NCBI GenBank assembly: GCA_019120525.1
Contig: DWUW01000248.1
Coordinates: 1 to 5,279, forward strand
DNA from: Candidatus Eisenbergiella stercorigallinarum
Lineage (GTDB): Bacteria; Bacillota; Clostridia; Lachnospirales; Lachnospiraceae
Direction: 5' to 3'
DNA: 5,279 nucleotides
Part shown: positions 1-5,279 of the stretch, piece after piece
Layout of the letters: each line of letters begins with the position of its first letter
How positions within the stretch are numbered: the stretch's first letter is position 1
The notes under the pieces: generated by a model
Database searches by the model: none
What the model saw: the letters and a program-made list of their open reading frames with translations, nothing else
What the model was told of the DNA's origin: nothing
Program-made: the position numbers and the translations under genes

Positions 1-1292
1 TCCTTCCGGAACGCGTCCATGATCTGATCCGGGGACACCTCCCCCTGCTTTTCGGAGATGGCCTGGATCACGTTGGCGAACTCCCGGTGCATGGCCTTCG
101 GCAGCTTGAAGCCGAAATAGGTATCCATGATAAAGGCTACGCCGCCCTTGCCGGACTGGGAATTGATGCGCACGATGGGCTCATATTCCCTTCCGATATC
201 CGCCGGGTCGATGGGCAGATAGGGCACCTGCCAGATTTCCGATTTCCTTTCCTGCATGGCGTGCACGCCCTTGTTGATCGCGTCCTGATGGGAACCGGAA
301 AACGCGGTAAACACAAGCTTGCCCGCATAAGGGTGCCTGGCGTCGATGGGCATCTTGCAGCATCTTTCATAAATCTCGATGATATCGTTGATATGCTCAA
401 TGTTCAGCTTCGGATCAATCCCCTGGGAGAACATGTTGTACGCGATGGTAAGAACGTCCACGTTTCCGGTGCGCTCGCCGTTTCCGAAAAGGGTTCCCTC
501 CACGCGCTCCGCCCCCGCCAAAAGCGCAAGCTCCGCGCTCGCCACGCCGGTTCCCCGGTCGTTATGGGGGTGTACGCTTAAGATGATGCTCTCCCGGTCC
601 TTAAAGTGCCGGTTCATCCACTCGATCTGGTCCGCGTACACGTTGGGCGTGTTCATCTCCACCGTGGAAGGGAGGTTAATGATCATGGGGTCCTCCTTCG
701 TCGGCCCCCAGGTTTCCTGCACCGCCGTACAGATCTCCAGCGCGAAATCCAGCTCGGTCCCGGTAAAGCTTTCCGGAGAATACTCCAGGATGATCTTCCC
801 CGGGAATTTTGCCGCATGCTCCTTCACCATCTTCGTACCGTCCACGGCGATCCCGATGATCTCCTGCCTCGACGCATGGAATACCACGTCCCTCTGGAGG
901 GTGGACGTGGAATTATAGATATGCACCACCGCCTGCTTACAGCCCTCGATCGCCTCGAAGGTACGGTCGATCAGCTCTTTCCTGCACTGGGTCAGGACCT
1001 GGACGCATACGTCGTCCGGGATCAGCCTTCTGTCCACCAGCTGCCTGAGGAAATCAAACTCGATCTGGCTCGCCGCAGGGAAACCGATCTCGATCTCCTT
1101 AAATCCCAGCTTGACCAGATACTGGAACATCTCCACCTTCTCTTCCACGACCATGGGATCGATGAGCGCCTGGTTCCCGTCCCGCAGGTCCACGCTGCAC
1201 CAGACGGGCGCCTTTTCGATCTCCTTATTGGGCCACTCCCTTTCCGGATAGTATACTACCGGATTTTTCTGATATCTCCTGTAATTAAGCAT
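1..1292 (-). CDS. leuA: 2-isopropylmalate synthase, long fungal/actinobacterial type (3' end outside window)
   Basis: The protein condenses acetyl-CoA with 2-oxoisovalerate to give 2-isopropylmalate, the first committed step of leucine synthesis, in the cytoplasm. I translated the minus strand from 1292 and found 430 uninterrupted codons running off the left edge. The HMGL-like TIM barrel is clear: DLRDGNQAL at residues 35-43, HPHNDRGTG at 241-249, GNGERTGNVD at 270-279, and FSGSHQDAI at 331-339 leading into NSQSGKGG at 377-384. By alignment with the Mycobacterium enzyme from memory, the metal ligands would be D38, H241, H243 and N277. Similarity to yeast Leu4 is strong along the whole length, which places it in the long class (about 550-600 residues) and not the short bacterial LeuA class. 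The missing part should be the end of the linker and the C-terminal leucine-binding regulatory domain. ATG 1292 is chosen because a purine-rich Shine-Dalgarno lies about 10 bases upstream; an in-frame ATG at 1316 has none. Confidence 0.95.
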   Translation of the reverse strand, partial: MLNYRRYQKNPVVYYPEREWPNKEIEKAPVWCSVDLRDGNQALIDPMVVEEKVEMFQYLVKLGFKEIEIGFPAASQIEFDFLRQLVDRRLIPDDVCVQVLTQCRKELIDRTFEAIEGCKQAVVHIYNSTSTLQRDVVFHASRQEIIGIAVDGTKMVKEHAAKFPGKIILEYSPESFTGTELDFALEICTAVQETWGPTKEDPMIINLPSTVEMNTPNVYADQIEWMNRHFKDRESIILSVHPHNDRGTGVASAELALLAGAERVEGTLFGNGERTGNVDVLTIAYNMFSQGIDPKLNIEHINDIIEIYERCCKMPIDARHPYAGKLVFTAFSGSHQDAINKGVHAMQERKSEIWQVPYLPIDPADIGREYEPIVRINSQSGKGGVAFIMDTYFGFKLPKAMHREFANVIQAISEKQGEVSPDQIMDAFRK

Positions 1293-1299
1293 CTCTTTT

Positions 1300-1310
1300 C
1301 TTTCCTTTCC
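1300..1310 (-). promoter_or_regulatory. Ribosome binding site of leuA
   Basis: On the minus strand the stretch GGAAAGGAAAG lies just upstream of ATG 1292, with AGGA ending 10 bases before the start. It decides the start: the in-frame ATG at 1316 would place this site inside the coding region and is itself preceded only by the terminator T-run. Confidence 0.7.
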
Positions 1311-1317
1311 ATACATC

Positions 1318-1358
1318 AAAAAGACGGGCCATCCGGCATTCCTGTCCGGCAGCCCGTC
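1318..1358 (-). terminator. Intrinsic terminator after the HPr gene, directly before leuA
   Basis: Read on the minus strand, the arms GACGGGC (1352-1358) and GCCCGTC (1323-1329) form a perfect 7-base-pair GC-rich stem. A second possible pairing of CCGG with CCGG inside it leaves a loop of about 9 bases. The 3' arm is followed directly by five T residues (1318-1322). The plus strand has no T-run after the hairpin, so it points in one direction only. It starts 8 bases after the HPr stop codon and ends 25 bases before the leuA ATG, so it should terminate the HPr transcript, fully or partly. A T-run of five is modest, so read-through is possible. Confidence 0.75.
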
Positions 1359-1366
1359 GTCCCATC

Positions 1367-1630
1367 CTATTCCCCGAGACCGCTTTCGATCGCGCTGACC
1401 AGTGCCTTCAGCGCCTCCTCCTCATCTACTCCTTCGCAGGTAAGCTCTATCTCATCTCCGCATTTCACACATGCTCCCAATACGCTCAGCACGCTCTTCG
1501 CGTTTGCCGTGCTGTCCCGGAATGTAAATGTGATCAGCGATTTAAACTGCATGGCCTCCTTGCAAAGATTTCCCGCGGGCCTTAAATGCAGCCCTGTCGG
1601 GTTCTTGATTACTACCTTCTGGCTTACCAT
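1367..1630 (-). CDS. HPr-family phosphocarrier protein, 87 aa
   Basis: This is a cytoplasmic phosphocarrier of the HPr fold. HPr takes phosphate from enzyme I on His15 and passes it to sugar-specific PTS EIIA domains; in Firmicutes it is also phosphorylated on Ser46 by HPr kinase and then acts with CcpA in catabolite control. The length matches the family. The active-site motif NPTGLHLRPA spans residues 10-19 with His15 and Arg17, and Ser46 sits in AKSVLSVLG (44-52). Four cysteines (C23, C54, C57, C65) include a C-x-x-C pair, which is not usual in the classic HPr proteins I know. The start at 1630 is set by an AGGAGG 8 bases upstream and by His falling at position 15; the frame stays open upstream to a TTG at 1702, but that lies at the predicted transcription start. 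The gene has its own promoter and terminator. Whether it is the main PTS HPr or a paralogue (ptsH versus a Crh-like role) cannot be decided here, so no symbol is given. Confidence 0.92.
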   Translation of the reverse strand: MVSQKVVIKNPTGLHLRPAGNLCKEAMQFKSLITFTFRDSTANAKSVLSVLGACVKCGDEIELTCEGVDEEEALKALVSAIESGLGE

Positions 1631-1638
1631 GACATCAA

Positions 1639-1644
1639 CCTCCT
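1639..1644 (-). promoter_or_regulatory. Ribosome binding site of the HPr gene
   Basis: A perfect AGGAGG on the minus strand is separated by 8 bases from ATG 1630. It is the best Shine-Dalgarno in the window and fixes the start of the 87-residue form over the longer in-frame possibilities at 1699 (ATG) and 1702 (TTG). Confidence 0.88.
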
Positions 1645-1706
1645 GTTTTCCCGTGTCCGAAAATCCGGCGTCCTTCTCCCTGTCCCAGCCGCTTTTCATC
1701 AAATTC

Positions 1707-1735
1707 AGTATAGCATTAATTTATGGATATCTCAA
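1707..1735 (-). promoter_or_regulatory. Sigma-A type promoter with extended -10, driving the HPr gene
   Basis: On the minus strand a -35 box TTGAGA (1730-1735) is separated by exactly 17 bases from a -10 box TATACT (1707-1712). Each hexamer matches consensus at five of six positions, and a TG one base upstream of the -10 box makes it an extended -10. The spacer is AT-rich, unlike the surrounding GC-rich coding DNA. Transcription would begin near 1700, giving a leader of about 70 bases before the HPr ATG. It begins 3 bases after the glmM stop codon, so HPr can be expressed independently of the cdaA-cdaR-glmM transcript. No terminator is visible between glmM and this promoter, so read-through from glmM is also possible. 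Confidence 0.82.
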
Positions 1736-1738
1736 GGC

Positions 1739-3088
1739 TTACAGCATGATATTCTGGATCAGCTCCGCAAGCTTCTTCGCCTCTTTTTCGATCATATCCT
1801 GATCCTTTCCTTCGATCATGACGCGGACCTTCGGCTCCGTGCCGGACGGACGGATCAGGACCCTCCCTTCCCCGGCGAATTTCCGGTCGAGCTCCTCAAT
1901 GGCTCCGGCGATCTCCGGATATTCCATATACCGGTCCTTCTTATGGTTGGGAACCTTGGCGTTTACCAGCGCCTGCGGCATGACCGTCATAACCTTTGCC
2001 AGCTCGGAAAGAGGCTTCTTCGTATCCACCATGACCTGAAGCAGATGCAGCGCGGACAAAAGGCCGTCGCCGGTCGTATTCTCATCCAGGAAAATGATGT
2101 GGCCGGACTGCTCTCCGCCCAGGCTCGCGCCGATCTCCCGCATGCGCTCCAGCACATATCGGTCTCCCACCTTCGTCTGTTCCATATTCAGGTGTTCGCG
2201 TTCCCCCATTTTGAAAAAGCCCAGATTGCTCATCACTGTGGCAACGATCGTATCCTTTTTCAGCTTTCCCTGGTCCCGCATATGGACGCCCACGATGCCC
2301 ATGATCTGGTCTCCGTCCACGATCTCCCCGTTCTCGTCCACCGCAAGAAGCCGGTCCGCGTCTCCGTCAAAGGCAAGCCCCACATCCGCCTTTTCATATA
2401 CGACCCTGGCCTGCAGCTCTTCCATATGGGTAGAACCGCAGTTCGCGTTGATATTTGTGCCGTCGGGCATATTGTGGATGGGAACCACAGACGCGCCCAG
2501 CTCCCTGAGGGCCTCAACGGAAGTATAATGCGCAGCGCCCTCCGCGCAGTCCACCACGATCTTCATGCCGGAAAGATCCACCGGTACCGTCTGGACCGCG
2601 TGATTGATATATTCCTCCCTCGCGTCTGTCCGGTACTTGATCTTCCCCACCATGGTCCCGGTCGGGAATTCCACTCCGCGCATGCCGTTCCTGATCAGTT
2701 CTTCAATCTCGTCCTCCATGCTGTCCGGCAGCTTATAGCCATTCCCGTCAAAAAACTTGATGCCGTTGAATTCCACCGGATTGTGCGACGCGGAGATCAC
2801 AACTCCCGCCTCCACCTTGTATTTTTTCGTCAGGTAAGCAACCGCCGGGGTCGGGATCACGCCCACATACACCGCGTTCGCGCCCACGCTGCAGATTCCC
2901 GCCATCAGCGCGTTCGCGAGCATGTCTCCCGAAATACGGGTATCGCATCCCACCATGATGGTCGGACGATGATCGTTCTCCCTGGTCAGGACCGTAGCTC
3001 CCGCCTGTCCGAGCTGCATCGCCAGGGCAGGCGTCAGCTCTTCGTTCGCCACTCCTCTTACTCCGTCTGTTCCAAATAATCTTGCCAT
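1739..3088 (-). CDS. glmM: Phosphoglucosamine mutase
   Basis: GlmM interconverts glucosamine-6-phosphate and glucosamine-1-phosphate in the cytoplasm, feeding UDP-GlcNAc and thus peptidoglycan synthesis. At 449 residues it has the family's usual length and all key motifs of the alpha-D-phosphohexomutase superfamily in order: FGTDGVRG at residues 5-12; the phosphoserine loop SASHNP at 99-104, with Ser101 as the residue phosphorylated in the active enzyme; the metal-binding loop DGDADR at 241-246; the sugar-binding loop GEQSGH at 325-330; and the phosphate-binding loop RPSGTEP at 413-419. These separate GlmM from plain phosphoglucomutase or phosphomannomutase. ATG 3088 is preceded by AAAGGATT and a further GGAAAGG. 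It follows cdaR after 66 bases, the usual Firmicutes order; in Bacillus, Lactococcus and Staphylococcus GlmM binds CdaA and inhibits c-di-AMP synthesis, so co-expression makes sense. Nothing suggests damage or transfer. Confidence 0.98.
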   Translation of the reverse strand: MARLFGTDGVRGVANEELTPALAMQLGQAGATVLTRENDHRPTIMVGCDTRISGDMLANALMAGICSVGANAVYVGVIPTPAVAYLTKKYKVEAGVVISASHNPVEFNGIKFFDGNGYKLPDSMEDEIEELIRNGMRGVEFPTGTMVGKIKYRTDAREEYINHAVQTVPVDLSGMKIVVDCAEGAAHYTSVEALRELGASVVPIHNMPDGTNINANCGSTHMEELQARVVYEKADVGLAFDGDADRLLAVDENGEIVDGDQIMGIVGVHMRDQGKLKKDTIVATVMSNLGFFKMGEREHLNMEQTKVGDRYVLERMREIGASLGGEQSGHIIFLDENTTGDGLLSALHLLQVMVDTKKPLSELAKVMTVMPQALVNAKVPNHKKDRYMEYPEIAGAIEELDRKFAGEGRVLIRPSGTEPKVRVMIEGKDQDMIEKEAKKLAELIQNIML

Positions 3089-3154
3089 AATCCTTTATCC
3101 TTTCCTGCCGCTTCAAAGACACGGTATTTTATGCCTGCCGCCGCGGCGATATTC

Positions 3155-4525
3155 TCATCCGGGCGCCGACTCCTGCGCTGCGGCCCCCGCGTCCGCCGTA
3201 CCGGCGGCCGCTTCTCCCGCAGCTCCCTGGGCCGCAGTCGTCTCTGCCATCACATTCACCGATGCCCTCACAGTCCCAACCTGGGATACCCCGGCAGGAA
3301 CGGAAACAGAAACCTCCATGTCCACATTCCCTTCTGTCAGCAGGGACAGGCCGTTTTCCCGCATCCAGGCTGCCACGTCAATGGTTCCGGAAAGCTGTGA
3401 TACGTCAACCGCGTCCAGATTTTCCTGCAGCCCCCTCAGGCGGATGTATACCGGGTCTCCCGCATCCAGCGTCACCTGCCAGCCATCCGGCACATTCAGG
3501 ATCTGGATCCGGTCCGGGACCAGCTGTCTGGTTGCGTCCTCCAGAGGCTCCACCACCGCGGTAACCGTTACCCGCCCATTGAAGCCGTCTGCGGAGGTAT
3601 TGACCAGGCTCACGCCGTCCGGAAGATATTGCCGGATGTCGATCAGCTCCACCACATCCTCCTCGGCATCTGTCAGATCCAGTGCCTCCGGAGGGATTAC
3701 AACGGATTCCAGGCTGGCCAGGGTACTGCTCCTGCCCGCCACTGTTATCCGGTCAGGCGCGCAGGTCACTACGCCGGTCGCTTCATATCCAGCTGCCGGC
3801 TCTCCCGACGCAGAGGCCGATACGGAAATCTCCTTTGTCTGCAGGATGGTGATAGACACGCTGGACGTGCTGACACTCTTGGAAATCCTGCTGCTTGTGA
3901 TCTCATTGCCGTCCGCGTCATACAGACGGATCGGCTCGCTGATATTGATGCTCTCCGTCAGCCCTTCCACGTTGGCCTCCACCACGGCGCGGCTCACCTG
4001 GGAAACCAGGGACTGAGGGCCGGAGATCCGCAGCGCATTCCCATCCGTCGTCATTACGCCGCTCACGATATATCCGTCCGCGGGCGTTCCGACCTGATCG
4101 ATCTCGATCACCAGCTGACGCTCCATCCGCTCCTCCACCGCAAGACGGACCATATCGATGTTCCCCCTGATCTCCACCTGATTTCCGGAGGTACGTCCCG
4201 CGGACAGGCGGATAGGCACCGTATTGGTAAAGGAAAGCTCGGAAAAATCCGCTGTCGCCGTGATATCCGAAGCGCTGATATTTTCCAGCACGGAACGGTT
4301 GGCCCGGACAGTCACCGTCACCCGGTCCGTATCGTCCAGCACCTCATAGGTCATCCCTTCCTCCGTGAGCAGGGAAGTATTTTCCAGCTCCACCGGGATA
4401 TTCCGGTAAATTTCCGTATCTACCGGATCATTGATGTTGACCGATACCAGCCACAGCAGCCCGGAAAAAATAACAGCCAGAATCTTCAGACCGATATTGT
4501 TAAAAAGCTTACCTGTTTTTTTCAT
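3155..4525 (-). CDS. cdaR: YbbR-domain regulator of diadenylate cyclase (CdaR)
   Basis: CdaR is a membrane-anchored protein, mostly outside the cytoplasmic membrane, that binds CdaA and modulates c-di-AMP production. The 456-residue product starts with a short basic N-terminus and one hydrophobic segment at about residues 11-28 (IGLKILAVIFSGLLWLVS), then a beta-rich extracytoplasmic part with four YbbR-like repeats at roughly 33-130, 135-225, 230-325 and 335-426. Recurring cues are a GYIVSG/GYEATG type turn and a following valine- or isoleucine-rich strand with P-x-x-I/L-x-I/V-x-G. The last 30 residues (about 427-456) form a low-complexity tail rich in Ala, Gly and Thr with no YbbR character. 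ATG 4525 lies 17 bases inside the end of cdaA, with an AAAGGA about 10 bases upstream, so the two are probably translationally coupled. The sequence diverges fast in this family; the assignment rests on architecture and position between cdaA and glmM. Confidence 0.94.
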   Translation of the reverse strand: MKKTGKLFNNIGLKILAVIFSGLLWLVSVNINDPVDTEIYRNIPVELENTSLLTEEGMTYEVLDDTDRVTVTVRANRSVLENISASDITATADFSELSFTNTVPIRLSAGRTSGNQVEIRGNIDMVRLAVEERMERQLVIEIDQVGTPADGYIVSGVMTTDGNALRISGPQSLVSQVSRAVVEANVEGLTESINISEPIRLYDADGNEITSSRISKSVSTSSVSITILQTKEISVSASASGEPAAGYEATGVVTCAPDRITVAGRSSTLASLESVVIPPEALDLTDAEEDVVELIDIRQYLPDGVSLVNTSADGFNGRVTVTAVVEPLEDATRQLVPDRIQILNVPDGWQVTLDAGDPVYIRLRGLQENLDAVDVSQLSGTIDVAAWMRENGLSLLTEGNVDMEVSVSVPAGVSQVGTVRASVNVMAETTAAQGAAGEAAAGTADAGAAAQESAPG

Positions 4526-5279
4526 GCTTCGGCCGTCCTTTCCAGATCCTGCCCTTTACCCTGCTGACCGTCCCTTTCTTTTCCTTTTCTCCGTCGGGCT
4601 TGTTCTGGATCTTTTTCAGTTCCTCCTCCAGTTCCGTGCCGGTCAGGCCGCGCGACAGGCTCCCTTCGTACGCCACGCTGATCTGCCCGGTTTCTTCCGA
4701 CACGATCACCGTCATGGAATCCGTCGCCTCGGACACGCCGACACCCGCCCTGTGCCTGGTTCCCAGCTCCTTGCTTAAGGACATGTTGTCGGAAAGCGGC
4801 AGGTAACAGGTCGCGGATGTGATCCTGTCGCCCCTTATGATCACCGCCCCGTCGTGGAGCGGCGTGTTATGCTCAAAGATATTGATCAGAAGCTGGCTGG
4901 TAACAATACCGTCCACAGCGATGCCGGTCCGTTCATATTCCGTCAGCGGCTCGTTCTGTTCCACAACGATCAGGGCGCCCGTCTTTACCTTTCCCATCTC
5001 CACGCACGCCTTGGAGATCTCGTGGACCGTTTTATCGGAAAACCGTCCGTCTGTCCCCTTGCTCTGCTCAAAAGGAAACAGGGAAGAAAGAAATTCCTTT
5101 TTGCCAAGCTGCTCCAGGGCTCCCCTCAGCTCCGGCTGAAGGATAACCAGGAGGCCGAAGGCTCCGTATATCAGCGCATTCTGGGCGATCCAGAGAATGG
5201 TATTCATTTCAAAAATGGCCGCGACAAGGATGAATACCATGATGAAGATCACGCCTTTTACAAAGACCCACGCCTTGGT
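4509..5279 (-). CDS. cdaA: Membrane diadenylate cyclase CdaA (5' end outside window)
   Basis: CdaA condenses two ATP into cyclic di-AMP, a messenger controlling potassium and osmolyte balance and cell-wall homeostasis. The visible 256 codons lack the start: the frame is open to the right edge and its first residues, TKAWVFVKG, match the cytoplasmic stretch between the first and second membrane helices of Bacillus CdaA, so about 40 residues are missing. A GTG at 5252 is therefore an internal codon, not the start. Two hydrophobic segments follow (visible residues about 9-23 and 28-47), then QPELRGALEQLG at 48-59, and the DAC domain with its signature LHDGAVI at 141-147 (DGA 143-145) and GTRHRAGVG at 173-181 (RHR 175-177), both needed for ATP binding and catalysis in this family. 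The C-terminal 35 residues are highly charged and basic, beyond the catalytic domain. The stop overlaps the cdaR start by 17 bases. Confidence 0.97.
   Translation of the reverse strand, partial: TKAWVFVKGVIFIMVFILVAAIFEMNTILWIAQNALIYGAFGLLVILQPELRGALEQLGKKEFLSSLFPFEQSKGTDGRFSDKTVHEISKACVEMGKVKTGALIVVEQNEPLTEYERTGIAVDGIVTSQLLINIFEHNTPLHDGAVIIRGDRITSATCYLPLSDNMSLSKELGTRHRAGVGVSEATDSMTVIVSEETGQISVAYEGSLSRGLTGTELEEELKKIQNKPDGEKEKKGTVSRVKGRIWKGRPKHEKNR

Noticed and set aside
1293..1316. Upstream in-frame ATG of leuA at 1316, adding 8 residues.
   Set aside because: It is preceded by the terminator T-run with no ribosome binding site, and the added residues are encoded by the purine-rich Shine-Dalgarno of the downstream start.
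1631..1702. Possible N-terminal extension of the HPr protein by 24 residues, starting at TTG 1702 or ATG 1699.
   Set aside because: These codons sit at the predicted transcription start, have no Shine-Dalgarno, and would move the active histidine away from position 15. AGGAGG before ATG 1630 is decisive.
1685..1702. A cre-like site in the HPr leader (TGAAAAGCG...).
   Set aside because: The spacing does not fit the CcpA consensus palindrome without inserting a base, so catabolite control of this gene is not supported by sequence.
3139..3148. Perfect 10-base palindrome CGCCGCGGCG between cdaR and glmM.
   Set aside because: It has no loop and no following T-run, so it is not a terminator; a GC-rich palindrome of this size can occur by chance and no operator is recognised.
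3089..3154. Possible promoter for glmM around a TAAAAT-like -10 box.
   Set aside because: No acceptable -35 hexamer lies 16-18 bases upstream and the would-be spacer is extremely GC-rich; co-transcription with cdaR is simpler.
606..4567. Long plus-strand open frames (606-1802, 1586-3079, 3629-4567).
   Set aside because: They are antisense shadows of leuA, glmM and cdaR in GC-rich DNA. Their translations are rich in His, Arg and Leu with no recognisable domain, and the minus-strand proteins carry full family motifs.
5250..5252. GTG as the start codon of cdaA.
   Set aside because: The frame remains open to the window edge and the upstream codons match the conserved CdaA segment between membrane helices, so the true start lies outside the window.

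Overview
The window reads entirely on the minus strand and is ordinary, well-conserved Firmicutes core genome, not an accessory island. In transcription order (high to low coordinates) it holds cdaA (5' end cut by the window edge), cdaR/ybbR, glmM, a small HPr-family phosphocarrier gene, and leuA (3' end cut by the window edge). No plus-strand gene, RNA gene, mobile element, CRISPR array or long repeat was found. The longest non-coding gaps are 108 bases (glmM to HPr), 74 bases (HPr to leuA) and 66 bases (cdaR to glmM).

The organism is most likely a moderately GC-rich member of the Clostridia, plausibly Lachnospiraceae. This is inferred from the cdaA-cdaR-glmM order typical of Firmicutes, an HPr that keeps both His15 and Ser46, purine-rich AAAGGA/AGGAGG ribosome binding sites, and a sigma-A type promoter. 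The species cannot be named from this window.

Region 3089-5279 is the c-di-AMP module: the membrane diadenylate cyclase CdaA, its extracytoplasmic YbbR-domain regulator CdaR (overlapping cdaA by 17 bases), and then glmM, 66 bases further on. GlmM makes glucosamine-1-phosphate for peptidoglycan and is known in several Firmicutes to bind and inhibit CdaA, so the three genes link second-messenger synthesis to cell-wall precursor supply.

Region 1318-1735 is a small transcription unit. It has a clear extended -10 promoter immediately after the glmM stop codon, a strong ribosome binding site, the 87-residue HPr-like protein, and a hairpin with a T-run that looks like an intrinsic terminator.

Region 1-1292 is leuA, coding for the long fungal/actinobacterial type of 2-isopropylmalate synthase. 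Its start codon lies only 25 bases beyond the terminator T-run and no separate promoter is visible in the gap. How leuA is transcribed is the main open question here. Nothing in the window amounts to a previously undescribed system.
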